NCBI GenBank assembly: GCA_041675885.1
Contig: JBAYSY010000061.1
Coordinates: forward strand, 1-13,345
Origin: JBAYSY01 sp041675885
GTDB taxonomy: Bacteria; Pseudomonadota; Alphaproteobacteria; Rhodobacterales; Rhodobacteraceae
Direction: 5' to 3'
DNA length: 13,345 nt
The notes under the pieces were generated by a model. That model had not been told where the DNA came from. It saw only the letters and a list, made by a program, of their open reading frames with translations, and ran no database searches. Shown in pieces: positions 1 through 7,661 of this stretch (position 1 is its first letter; every line of letters starts with the position of its first letter). Position numbers and translations under genes: made by a program.

Positions 1-477
1 GACCACGCCGGTGGTCAGCCCCAGCGCGCCATAGACCTTGCCCATCCATTCCGCGTCGCGCCGGGCCAGATAGTCGTTCACGGTGACGACATGCACCCCA
101 CACCCGGTCAGCGCGTTCAGATAGACCGGGAAGGTCGCGACCAGGGTCTTGCCCTCGCCGGTCTTCATCTCGGCGATATTGCCCTGATGCAGGAAGATGC
201 CGCCGATCAGCTGCACGTCGAAGGCCCTGAGGCCCAGTGCGCGCCGCGCCGCCTCGCGGCAGTTGGCGAAGGCTTCGGGCAGCAGGTCATCGAGGCTCTC
301 GCCCTTCTGCGCCCGCATGGCCAGCGCCTCGGTGCGGTCCTTGAGTTCCGCGTCGGTGAGTTTCTCGAACTCCGGCTCCAGCGCGTTGATCTTCGCCACC
401 GTCGCGCGCGCCGATTTCACCTTGCGGTCATTGGCGTTGCCGAAGACCTTGCGCGTGATCGTTCCGAGGCCCAGCAT
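1..477 (-). CDS. secA: Protein translocase ATPase SecA, N-terminal part (runs off the window edge)
   Basis: SecA is the cytoplasmic ATPase motor that drives unfolded preproteins through SecYEG. The minus-strand frame opens with ATG at 477 (MLGLGTITRKVFGNANDRKV), the usual alphaproteobacterial SecA N-terminus, and stays open for 159 codons to the window edge. Around residues 82-93, GLRAFDVQLIGG matches the SecA Q-motif region. MKTGEGKT at 104-111 is the Walker A loop, and HVVTVNDYLARRDAEWM at 129-145 is also hallmark SecA. A GGAG Shine-Dalgarno lies a few bases upstream of the ATG. The rest of the roughly 900-residue protein, including DEAD box, preprotein-binding domain and C-terminal zinc finger, lies beyond position 1. 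It is divergent from the parvulin gene across a 189-bp spacer. Identity is near certain; only completeness is unknown. Confidence 0.97.
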   Translation of the reverse strand, partial: MLGLGTITRKVFGNANDRKVKSARATVAKINALEPEFEKLTDAELKDRTEALAMRAQKGESLDDLLPEAFANCREAARRALGLRAFDVQLIGGIFLHQGNIAEMKTGEGKTLVATFPVYLNALTGCGVHVVTVNDYLARRDAEWMGKVYGALGLTTGVV

Positions 478-524
478 GTTTTCTCCGCCTGGTCGTTCCT
501 GACAGTTTCGTGCAACAGGGTGCC

Positions 525-553
525 TTGCCCGCCCGCCGTGCCTTGCCTAGTAA
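525..553 (+). promoter_or_regulatory. Candidate sigma-70 promoter for the parvulin-argJ genes
   Basis: TTGCCC at 525-530 and TAGTAA at 548-553 are separated by 17 bp, in the 189-bp spacer between divergent secA and the parvulin gene. The fit to the consensus is only partial, and GC-rich DNA yields chance matches, so this is a candidate only. No clear secA promoter was recognised on the other strand. Confidence 0.3.
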
Positions 554-666
554 AGGCGGCAGGACGCCGGGCGGCCCGTCGCTGCGACCACCGCGATGTA
601 AGGGGCGGCCGGTGGAGTGTCAACGTCGCGCGGGGACGCGGCCCATTTCTGCGGAAGGATGAACCA

Positions 667-1509
667 ATGACGACAGCACGCGGCAGCCGGGCGGCGATCG
701 CCCTCGGGGCGGGGCTCGCGATTCTCGCGGCGGGCGGGGCGTCGGCCGATCCGGATCGGGTCATGGCCACGGTGAACGGGGTCGGGATCACGCTGGGCCA
801 TATGGCGGTGCTGCGCGAACAGTTGCCGCCGCAGTATCTGGCCCTGCCCGACGAGGTGCTTTTCGAGGGGTTGCTGGATCAGCTGATCCAGCAGTCCGCG
901 CTGGCGCAGTCCTACGAGGGGGCCGGGAACCGGCGCGACGAACTGGCGCTGGAGAACGACCGTCGCGCCTATCTGGCCGGGGCGGCGGTCCGCGCCGCCG
1001 CGCTGGACGCGGTGACCGACGCGGCGATCCGCGAGGCGTATGAGGCGCGCTTCGCCGGGGCCGAACCGCAGGTGGAATACAACGCCTCGCATATCCTGGT
1101 CGAGGAGCGCGAGGCCGCCGACAGCCTGCTGGCCGAGATCGGCGAGGGCGCGGATTTCGCCGAACTGGCGCGGGTCCATTCCACCGACGGCGCGGCCGCG
1201 GGCGGGGGGGAACTGGGCTGGTTCGGCCTCGGCATGATGGTGCCCGAGTTCGAGGAGGCGGTGGTCTCGCTGGAACCCGGCGGCGTGGCCGGTCCGGTCG
1301 AGACCCGCTTCGGCTGGCATCTGGTCAGGCTCAACGAGACCCGCATCGCCGAGGCGCCCGAACTGGACGCGGTGCGCGATGAACTGGCCGGCGAGATCGA
1401 GCAGGCCGCCATCGCCGCGCGCATCGCCGAGGTGACCGGCGCCGCCGAGGTCGAGCGCAGCGACGAAGGCGTGGACCCGGCGATCCTGCACGATATGTTC
1501 GGCGGATAG
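667..1509 (+). CDS. Secreted parvulin-type peptidyl-prolyl cis-trans isomerase (PpiC/PrsA-like)
   Basis: This is a 280-residue periplasmic folding catalyst of the parvulin family, which isomerises Xaa-Pro bonds in exported proteins. Residues 1-27 form a Sec-type signal peptide: a basic start, hydrophobic AAIALGAGLAILAAGG, and an ASA cleavage site before DPD. A SurA-like N-terminal helical region follows (about 30-130). The parvulin domain spans about 136-226, with YNASHILVEE at its start, GGELGWFGLGMMVPEFEEAV in the middle and FGWHLVRL at its end. The frame is open far upstream, but ATG 667 is chosen because it starts the signal peptide and has GGAAGGA (653-659) seven bases upstream. There are no cysteines. 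It is divergent from secA and probably co-transcribed with argJ 53 bp downstream. The family call is firm; I do not assign a gene name because several paralogues usually exist. Confidence 0.93.
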   Translation: MTTARGSRAAIALGAGLAILAAGGASADPDRVMATVNGVGITLGHMAVLREQLPPQYLALPDEVLFEGLLDQLIQQSALAQSYEGAGNRRDELALENDRRAYLAGAAVRAAALDAVTDAAIREAYEARFAGAEPQVEYNASHILVEEREAADSLLAEIGEGADFAELARVHSTDGAAAGGGELGWFGLGMMVPEFEEAVVSLEPGGVAGPVETRFGWHLVRLNETRIAEAPELDAVRDELAGEIEQAAIAARIAEVTGAAEVERSDEGVDPAILHDMFGG

Positions 1510-1517
1510 GCATGTGA

Positions 1518-1547
1518 TTCCGGCACGGGCCAGAACCCGTGCCGGAA
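1518..1547 (+). promoter_or_regulatory. Perfect 12-bp stem-loop in the gap between the parvulin gene and argJ
   Basis: The arms TTCCGGCACGGG (1518-1529) and CCCGTGCCGGAA (1536-1547) pair perfectly around the six-base loop CCAGAA. The stem starts 8 bases after the parvulin stop. It ends 5 bases before the GGGGGA ribosome-binding site of argJ (1553-1558). No T-run follows on the plus strand, where the next bases are AAC, so it is not a classical intrinsic terminator. It could protect the upstream mRNA 3' end, act as a partial terminator, or limit access to the argJ start. Confidence 0.6.
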
Positions 1548-1562
1548 AACCCGGGGGACAGC

Positions 1563-2921
1563 ATGGGCAAGACCGACTGGAAGGCCGAGGCCAAGGCGTT
1601 GAAGAAAAAGATCGGCAAGCTGAAGACCAGGACGAAGAAGACGCTTTCGTCGGCGGGTTCCGCGAAATCCGCGCCCGCGGTCTCGCCGCTTGCGCCCGCG
1701 GGCGGGTTTCCCGACCTGCCGGTGATCGCCGGGGTGGAATTCGCCTCGGTCGCCGCCGGGGTGCGCTATGCGGACCGGACCGACGTGATGCTGGCCCGGC
1801 TTGCCCCGGGGACGGCCGTCGCGGGCGCCTTCACCCGTTCGGCCACCCGTTCGGCGGCGGTGCTCGACTGTCAGGCCAAGCTGGCGGCGAAGGCGCCGAA
1901 AGAGGGCGGGGCCGAAGGGGGGGCTGCGATCCTCGTCAACTCCGGCAACGCCAATGCCTTCACCGGCCGCGCCGGGCAGGAGGCGGTCGATGCGCTTTGC
2001 GCCGCCGCCGCCTCGGCGCTCGCGGTTCCGGCGGGGCGGGTGTTCACCGCCTCGACCGGGGTGATCGGCGAACCCTTGCCCCATGAAAGGATCGTCGCCA
2101 GGCTCGGCGAGATGGCCGGGACGCTCGACCCGGCCGGGATCGCGGGCGCGGCGCGGGCGATCATGACCACCGACACTTTCGCCAAGGGTGCCTCGGCCGA
2201 GGTGGCGACCCCCGACGGCCCGATCCGCATCGCCGGGATCGCCAAGGGCTCGGGCATGATCGCGCCCGACATGGCCACGATGCTGGTCTACATCTTCACC
2301 GACGCGCAGATCGCGCCCGCGCCGCTGCAAAAGATGGTCGCGCGCCTGACGGACGAGACCTTCAACTGCATCACCGTGGACAGCGACACCTCGACCTCGG
2401 ATTCGCTGATCGTGGCGGCGACCGGGCGCGGGCCTGCGGTCGGCGACCTGCGCGGCCGCCCCGCCCGGGCGTTCGAGGCGGCGCTGCGGGGGGTGATGCT
2501 GGACCTCGCGCATCAGGTGGTGCGCGACGGCGAGGGGGCGACCAAGTTCGTCGAGGTCCGGGTGACCGGCGCGGCCGACGATGCCGACGCCCGCCGGGTG
2601 GCGCTGGCGATCGCCAATTCGCCCCTGGTCAAGACCGCGATCGCCGGCGAGGACGCCAACTGGGGCCGGGTGGTGATGGCCGTGGGCAAGTCGGGCGCGC
2701 GGGCCGAACGCGACCTCTTGTCGATCCGGTTCGGCGACATTCTGGTGGCGGAACAGGGCTGGCGCGCGCCGGACTATTCCGAGGCGGCGGCGTCCGACTA
2801 CATGAAGCGGCAGGATCTGGCGATCTCGGTCGATCTGGGGCTGGGCAAGGGTGCCTCCACGGTCTGGACCTGCGACCTCACCCATGGCTACATCGACATC
2901 AACGCCGATTACCGCTCCTGA
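1563..2921 (+). CDS. argJ: Bifunctional glutamate N-acetyltransferase / amino-acid acetyltransferase ArgJ
   Basis: ArgJ moves the acetyl group from N-acetylornithine to glutamate, recycling it in the cyclic arginine pathway; bifunctional members can also use acetyl-CoA. The 452-residue product is a precursor that cleaves itself. The cleavage motif is GMIAPDMATMLVYIFTD, with Thr239 (codon 2277-2279) as the N-terminal nucleophile of the beta chain. Other family marks are TRSATRSAAVLDCQAK (91-106), NSGNANAFTG (126-135), FTASTGVIGE (161-170), the oxyanion-type KGSGMIAP, and CDLTHGYIDINADYRS at the C-terminus. The start at ATG 1563 has GGGGGA four bases upstream; a GTG at 1539 lies inside the preceding hairpin and is less likely. 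The first 40 residues are a Lys/Ala-rich extension before VSPLAP, longer than I recall for relatives. No in-frame ATG allows a shorter complete protein. Confidence 0.96.
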   Translation: MGKTDWKAEAKALKKKIGKLKTRTKKTLSSAGSAKSAPAVSPLAPAGGFPDLPVIAGVEFASVAAGVRYADRTDVMLARLAPGTAVAGAFTRSATRSAAVLDCQAKLAAKAPKEGGAEGGAAILVNSGNANAFTGRAGQEAVDALCAAAASALAVPAGRVFTASTGVIGEPLPHERIVARLGEMAGTLDPAGIAGAARAIMTTDTFAKGASAEVATPDGPIRIAGIAKGSGMIAPDMATMLVYIFTDAQIAPAPLQKMVARLTDETFNCITVDSDTSTSDSLIVAATGRGPAVGDLRGRPARAFEAALRGVMLDLAHQVVRDGEGATKFVEVRVTGAADDADARRVALAIANSPLVKTAIAGEDANWGRVVMAVGKSGARAERDLLSIRFGDILVAEQGWRAPDYSEAAASDYMKRQDLAISVDLGLGKGASTVWTCDLTHGYIDINADYRS

Positions 2922-2927
2922 TTCCGG

Positions 2928-2960
2928 GGCGCCGGTTCTGCGGCGCCTCTTCATCTTGCC
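2928..2960 (+). terminator. Probable intrinsic terminator of argJ
   Basis: GGCGCCG (2928-2934) and CGGCGCC (2941-2947) form a 7-bp GC stem with loop GTTCTG, 6 bases after the argJ stop. The T-rich run TCTTCATCTT follows. The tail is interrupted and overlaps the conserved end of the adjacent dispersed repeat, so this may be partial termination. Confidence 0.5.
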
Positions 2961-3000
2961 GGAAATACTCCACGGGGGTCCGGGGGTGTGAAACCCCCGG
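2946..3000 (-). repeat. Dispersed intergenic repeat, copy A (minus orientation)
   Basis: Read on the minus strand, this is an 8-bp GC hairpin (CCGGGGGT at 2980-2987 with ACCCCCGG at 2993-3000), then a GGAGTATTT core (2963-2971), then GGCAAGATGAAGAGG (2946-2960). Copy B at 3526-3578 has the same order on the plus strand. From TATTT to the final GG the two copies agree at 17 of 22 positions by hand count. I recall similar hairpin plus TATTT plus GAAGA sequences as frequent in Rhodobacterales intergenic DNA. The function is unknown to me. Confidence 0.6.
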
Positions 3001-3028
3001 CCGCCTCCACGAAAGCGGAACGCCCGTC

Positions 3029-3427
3029 ATGCAAACCGTCCTCGTCGCCGCCGTCGCCCTGATCGACCCCGACGGCCGCGTTCTTCTGGCCCGCCGCCCC
3101 GAAGGCAAATCCATGGCCGGCCTGTGGGAATTCCCCGGCGGCAAGGTCGAGCCGGGCGAAAGCCCCGAGGCCGCGCTGATCCGCGAGTTGCACGAGGAAC
3201 TGGGGATCGACACCTGGAAATCCTGCCTCGCGCCGCTGACCTTCGCCAGCCACGCCTATGACGATTTCCACCTGCTGATGCCGCTGTTCGCCTGCCGCAG
3301 ATGGGAGGGCATGCCGATGCCGCACGAGGGGCAGGAACTGCGCTGGGTCCGCCCCGCCGCCTTGCGCGATTATCCGATGCCCCCCGCCGACCTGCCGCTG
3401 ATCCCGATCCTGCGCGACTGGCTCTGA
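3029..3427 (+). CDS. mutT: MutT-type Nudix hydrolase (8-oxo-dGTP diphosphatase family)
   Basis: This 132-residue single-domain Nudix protein probably hydrolyses 8-oxo-dGTP to the monophosphate and so prevents A:T to C:G mutations. The Nudix box GX5EX7REUXEEXGU is complete at residues 38-60: Gly38, Glu44, then RELHEELGI with the metal-binding glutamates 53, 56 and 57. The N-terminal strand VLVAAVALIDPDGRVLLARRPEGKSMAGLWEFPGGKVE is the classic MutT pattern, and ELRWVRPAALRDYPMPPADLPLI near the C-terminus also fits MutT. The length matches E. coli MutT (about 129). ATG 3029 has only a weak GCGGAA upstream. It shares the strand with argJ, but a hairpin terminator and a repeat separate them. Specificity for 8-oxo-dGTP is inferred from family resemblance. 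Confidence 0.92.
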   Translation: MQTVLVAAVALIDPDGRVLLARRPEGKSMAGLWEFPGGKVEPGESPEAALIRELHEELGIDTWKSCLAPLTFASHAYDDFHLLMPLFACRRWEGMPMPHEGQELRWVRPAALRDYPMPPADLPLIPILRDWL

Positions 3428-3428
3428 C

Positions 3429-3467
3429 GGGGGCGGTGCGCTGAAGCGCACCCTACGCGACGCCCCC
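3429..3467 (+). repeat. REP-like nested hairpin directly after mutT
   Basis: GGTGCGC (3435-3441), loop TGAA, and GCGCACC (3446-3452) form the inner hairpin. GGGGGCG (3429-3435) and CGCCCCC (3461-3467) can form an alternative outer stem. It begins one base after the mutT stop codon. The 13-mer GGGGCGGTGCGCT recurs as a direct repeat at 3500-3512 without its pairing arm, so a truncated second unit is present. No T-run follows, which fits a REP-type 3'-end element better than a clean intrinsic terminator. Confidence 0.6.
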
Positions 3468-3473
3468 CGGCAG

Positions 3474-3493
3474 GGCGGGCAATATTGCCCGCC
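3474..3493. repeat. Perfect 20-bp palindrome between mutT and nadK
   Basis: GGCGGGCAAT followed immediately by ATTGCCCGCC is a perfect 10+10 palindrome with no spacer. It lies in a gap between convergent genes crowded with other palindromic units, so a REP-like repeat is more likely than an operator. The ATAT centre stands out in this GC-rich setting. Confidence 0.6.
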
Positions 3494-3525
3494 ATGGCCG
3501 GGGCGGTGCGCTTGCGCGGGCGGGT

Positions 3526-3578
3526 TTCGGCCTGCGGCCGAAGCCTCCGGCGGGGATATTTTCAGACAGAAGAAGAGG
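3526..3578 (+). repeat. Dispersed intergenic repeat, copy B (plus orientation)
   Basis: The hairpin TTCGGCC (3526-3532) with GGCCGAA (3536-3542) is followed by GCCTCCGGCGGGGATATTTT (3543-3562) and then AGACAGAAGAAGAGG (3564-3578). It is the plus-strand counterpart of copy A at 2946-3000. The TATTT core and GAAGAGG end are conserved, while the hairpin arms differ in sequence but not in position. Together the two copies bracket mutT in inverted orientation. Confidence 0.6.
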
Positions 3579-3585
3579 CAGGAGG

Positions 3586-3614
3586 TTGACAACGGGTAAA
3601 TCCCGCCTTGCAAT
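3586..3614 (+). promoter_or_regulatory. Candidate promoter inside the mutT-nadK convergent gap
   Basis: TTGACA (3586-3591), a perfect -35 consensus, is followed after 17 bp by TGCAAT (3609-3614), a weak -10. It points toward the 3' end of nadK on the opposite strand. Transcripts from here would be antisense to nadK or a short RNA. This is a sequence match only. Confidence 0.25.
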
Positions 3615-3667
3615 CCGTTGATTTCAAACGGTCGCGATTCGTCCCATGTGCGGGACAGCCGCCGCCC

Positions 3668-4435
3668 TCATACGAACTGCTCCCGGATCAGCCGTTCTTC
3701 CAGCCCGTGGCCGGGGTCGAACAGGATGCGGTGGCGGATTGCCGGTTCCGAACGGATCTCGACCGAGGCCACGTTGCTCACCTGTCGGCTGTCGGCATCG
3801 GCCATCACCGGGCGCTTCCCGGGGTCCATCACGTCGAACCGCACCACCGCCGTCTTCGGCAAAAGCGCGCCGCGCCAGCGCCGGGGCCGGAAGGCGGCCA
3901 TCGCGGTCAGCGCCAGCACATCCGCGCCGATCGGCAGGATCGGGCCATGGGCGGAATAGTTGTAGGCGGTCGAGCCCGCGGGCGTCGCCACCAGCGCGCC
4001 GTCGCAGACCAGTTCCTCCATCCGCAGCTTGCCATCGACGCTGATCTGCAACTTCGCCGCCTGCGGCCCGACCCGCAGCAGCGAGACCTCGTTGATCGCC
4101 AGCGCGTGATGGATGCTGCCATCGGTGCCGGTCGCGGTCATGGCAAGGGGGTTGATGACCTCCTCTTCCGCTGCGGCGAGCCGTTCTTCCAGCCCCTCCT
4201 CGGCATAGGCGTTCATCAGGAAACCGATGGTGCCGCAGTTCATGCCGTAAACCGGGATGTCGCGCGCCTGGGTCTCGTGCAGGGTCTGGAGCATGAACCC
4301 ATCGCCGCCGAGCGCGACGATCGCCGCCGCGGTCTCCAGCGGGGATTGCCCGTAACGCGCGGTCAGCGCCGCAAGCGCCTCCTGCGCGGTCTGCGCGGGC
4401 GAGGCGCGAAACGCGATCCGTGCCGATGCTGTCAT
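3668..4435 (-). CDS. nadK: NAD kinase
   Basis: NadK phosphorylates NAD to NADP with ATP in the cytoplasm. The 255-residue product shows the family motifs in order: GGDGFML at 43-49 with catalytic Asp45; GMNCGTIGFLMN at 64-75; AINEVSL at 113-119, containing the NE motif; and TPAGSTAYNYSAHGPILPI at 151-169, the TPxGSTAY signature. This compact form, with a short N-terminus and GGDGFML rather than GGDGTLL, is common in alphaproteobacteria. ATG at 4435 is supported by GGGGAG five bases upstream. The gene is divergent from glyA (225-bp spacer) and convergent with mutT across a 240-bp gap full of palindromic repeats. No clear terminator was seen: the hairpin GTCCC/GGGAC at 3641-3656 lies just past the stop but lacks a U-tract. 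Confidence 0.95.
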   Translation of the reverse strand: MTASARIAFRASPAQTAQEALAALTARYGQSPLETAAAIVALGGDGFMLQTLHETQARDIPVYGMNCGTIGFLMNAYAEEGLEERLAAAEEEVINPLAMTATGTDGSIHHALAINEVSLLRVGPQAAKLQISVDGKLRMEELVCDGALVATPAGSTAYNYSAHGPILPIGADVLALTAMAAFRPRRWRGALLPKTAVVRFDVMDPGKRPVMADADSRQVSNVASVEIRSEPAIRHRILFDPGHGLEERLIREQFV

Positions 4436-4509
4436 GCCTGCTCCCCTGACTCGCGGGCATGATGGGGTGGGGAAGGGGGGAACTCAAGCCCCGCCGGGGG
4501 CGGATTGCG

Positions 4510-4551
4510 CCGCCGGGGGCCGCGCCGCCCCCGGCGGGGAAACAAGTTTCC
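4510..4551. promoter_or_regulatory. GC hairpin plus adjacent palindrome in the nadK-glyA divergent spacer
   Basis: CCGCCGGGGGC (4510-4520) and GCCCCCGGCGG (4527-4537) form a perfect 11-bp stem with a six-base loop. Directly next to it, GGAAAC (4538-4543), AA, GTTTCC (4546-4551) is a compact 14-bp inverted repeat. A third related GC string lies at about 4489-4502. The hairpin has no U-tract on either strand. The GGAAAC/GTTTCC palindrome has the size and form of a dimeric regulator operator. No regulator can be named. Confidence 0.45.
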
Positions 4552-4660
4552 GATCCACCCCCGCACTTCGCGGATTTCCCGCCCTGTGTCGTTTTCGTCG
4601 CTTTGCCTGACCGGAGAAGCGCGATAAACAGCGCCCGATTGCGCCTTCAGGAGGAAAGCC

Positions 4661-5956
<1,296 letters not shown>

Positions 5957-5963
5957 GGCCGGG

Positions 5964-5993
5964 GGCGCGCAGTGCCTGCGGGCACCGCGCGCC
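5964..5993 (+). terminator. Terminator-like hairpin after glyA
   Basis: GGCGCGC (5964-5970) pairs with GCGCGCC (5987-5993), and GTGCC (5972-5976) pairs with GGCAC (5981-5985) around loop TGCG, with a single A/C mismatch between the two stems. It starts 8 bases after the glyA stop. The following bases, GTCCCTTTCG, form only a weak U-tract, so termination strength is uncertain. Confidence 0.55.
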
Positions 5994-6070
5994 GTCCCTT
6001 TCGCCGGTTCATGCGTGGGCTTGTCCGCAAGCCGTGTTGGCAGGCTGGTCGGCAAAGTCCGTGCCATCCC

Positions 6071-6295
6071 GCCCGGAACAGCCGCGCCAGCGGCCCGGGC
6101 AGCGGCCGACCGCCCGCACGGGCGGCCGCTCTCGCAACGTTGCGGCACGTTCTGAGCGAGGGGTATTCGGCACCATAAACTGCCAGACTACAGGCGTTGC
6201 AGCGGCCCCCCGCGGTCGGCCGCTGCCCTCTGTTGCGCAGGGCCTATCTGCCCCGGTCGGCCGCTGCCCGGGCCGCTGGCGCGGCTGTTCCGGGC
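6071..6295. repeat. Repeat element copy 1 with a perfect 42-bp terminal inverted repeat
   Basis: The left arm (6071-6112, beginning GCCCGGAACAGCCGCG) and the right arm (6254-6295) are perfect reverse complements over 42 bp, separated by 141 bp. Each arm also folds on itself: GCCCGG, bulge AACA, GCCGC, loop GCCA, GCGGC, CCGGGC. A 15-bp piece of the right arm is duplicated at 6213-6227. Inside, AGCGGC..GCCGCT encloses CGCCCG-CA-CGGGCG (6101-6128). The stretch from about 6158 to 6211 is nearly the same as in copy 2 (10283-10507). No transposase gene is present, so it resembles a MITE or REP-derived element. It fills most of the 365-bp non-coding gap between convergent glyA and pstA. The rest, 5994-6070, shows nothing recognisable. 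Confidence 0.75.
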
Positions 6296-6321
6296 AAGGG
6301 CAGTGTGAAGCTCAGCCCCCC

Positions 6322-7661
6322 TCAGGCATTGCGCTTCTCCAGCCGCTGCCGCAACAGCACCGCCAGCGCGTTCAGCATCACCATCAGCCCCAGCAGCACC
6401 ATGATCGCGGCCGAGGTGCGGGCCTCGAAGAAGTTGCGGTTCTCGTTGCCCTGCCACAGGTAGATCTGCGCGGGCAGCGCGGTGGAGGGATCGAAGGGCG
6501 ATGCGGGCACTGCGGCGACAAAGGCGTTCATGCCGATCAGCAACAAGGGCGCGGTCTCGCCCAGGGCCTGCGCCACGCCGATGATGCTGGCCGTCAGGAT
6601 GCCGGGCAGGGTGGAGGGCAGCACATGGTGGAACACCATCTGCGTGCGTGATGCGCCAAGCCCCAGCGCGGCCTCCCTGAGCGAGGGCGGCACCGCCCGC
6701 AGCGACGACCGGGTGGCGATGATGATCGTCGGCAGGGTCATCAGCGTCAGCACCAGCCCGCCCACCACCGGGGCCGACATCGGCATCCCCATGTAGCGGA
6801 TGAACACCGCCGCGCCCAGCAGGCCGAACACGATGGACGGCACGGCGGCAAGGTTGTTGATGTTGATTTCGATAAGGTCGGTCAGCCGGTTCTTCGGCGC
6901 GAACTCCTCAAGGTAGATCGCGCTCGCCACCCCGATCGGTACGGCGAGCACGATCACCACCAGCATCATGTAGAGCGAGCCGACGAAGGCCCCTGCCAGA
7001 CCCGCGGCGGCGGGCGCGGCGCGGCTGTCGGTGTTGGTGAAGATATGCCAGGCGAAGGCGAAGCGGATCACCCCCTCCTCGTGCAGCCGGTCGGCCAGCG
7101 CCCGCGCCGGGGCCGAAAGCTGCTGGCGCGCGTCGGGCAGGCTGCGGTCGATGGTGCCCTTGAGCCAGTTGTCGGCATTGGCAGAGGCCAGCATGTCGAG
7201 TTGCAGCGTCTGGCCCAGCAACCCCGGATCGGCCACGAAACGCTCGCGCAGCCGGTGGCGTTCGGATGTCTCGATGATCGACAGCGCGGAACGGCTGTCG
7301 ATCTCCACATCCGGGGCGGCACGGCGCAGCGCGGCCTCGACAATGGCGTTCCAGTTCGCCAGCGCCGCCTGCCGTTCCCACGCCAGCCGTGCGGCGCGGT
7401 GGTCGGCGGCCGACTGGTCGGCGGCGCGGGCGGGCGGCGGGTCGGCGGGCAGGACGGCGGGGTCGAAATGGACATCGAGCGAGAAGGTCGCCTGGGTGAA
7501 GGCGGGGGCGCCCTGAACCACGATCATCGTGAACAGCGCCGCCACCAGCCCGAGCGCGACCAGGATCGCCCCCAGCCCGGCACTGCGGAAGATCGCCTCG
7601 GACCGGCGGCGGCGGCGCAGGCGGGGGCTGGCGTGAAGGGCGGGGGTCATCGGTTCGGGGG

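Noticed and set aside
969..2954. Long minus-strand open frame (over 600 codons) opposite the parvulin gene and argJ
   Set aside because: Low-complexity Arg/Gly/His-rich translation, opposite two well-supported genes. Typical of antisense frames in DNA of this GC content.
3615..3631. tRNA-like anticodon stem-loop (CCGTT, 7-base loop, AACGG)
   Set aside because: The loop GATTTCA lacks U33, and no acceptor stem, D-arm or TTCGA-type T-arm lies at the right distances on either strand.
4603..4628. glyA promoter TTGCCT ... GATAAA
   Set aside because: The spacing is 14 bp, too short for a normal sigma-70 promoter, and no better -35 lies at 16-18 bp.
6158..6213. A conserved peptide encoded by the repeat core (both element copies are open in several frames, for example GT(I/M)NCQTTGVAAAP on the plus strand)
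   Set aside because: Two copies differing by only a few transitions cannot establish coding. In the minus-strand frame with CN-x-C, all four changes alter the amino acid, and in the plus frame two of four do. Structural or neutral repeat conservation explains it as well.
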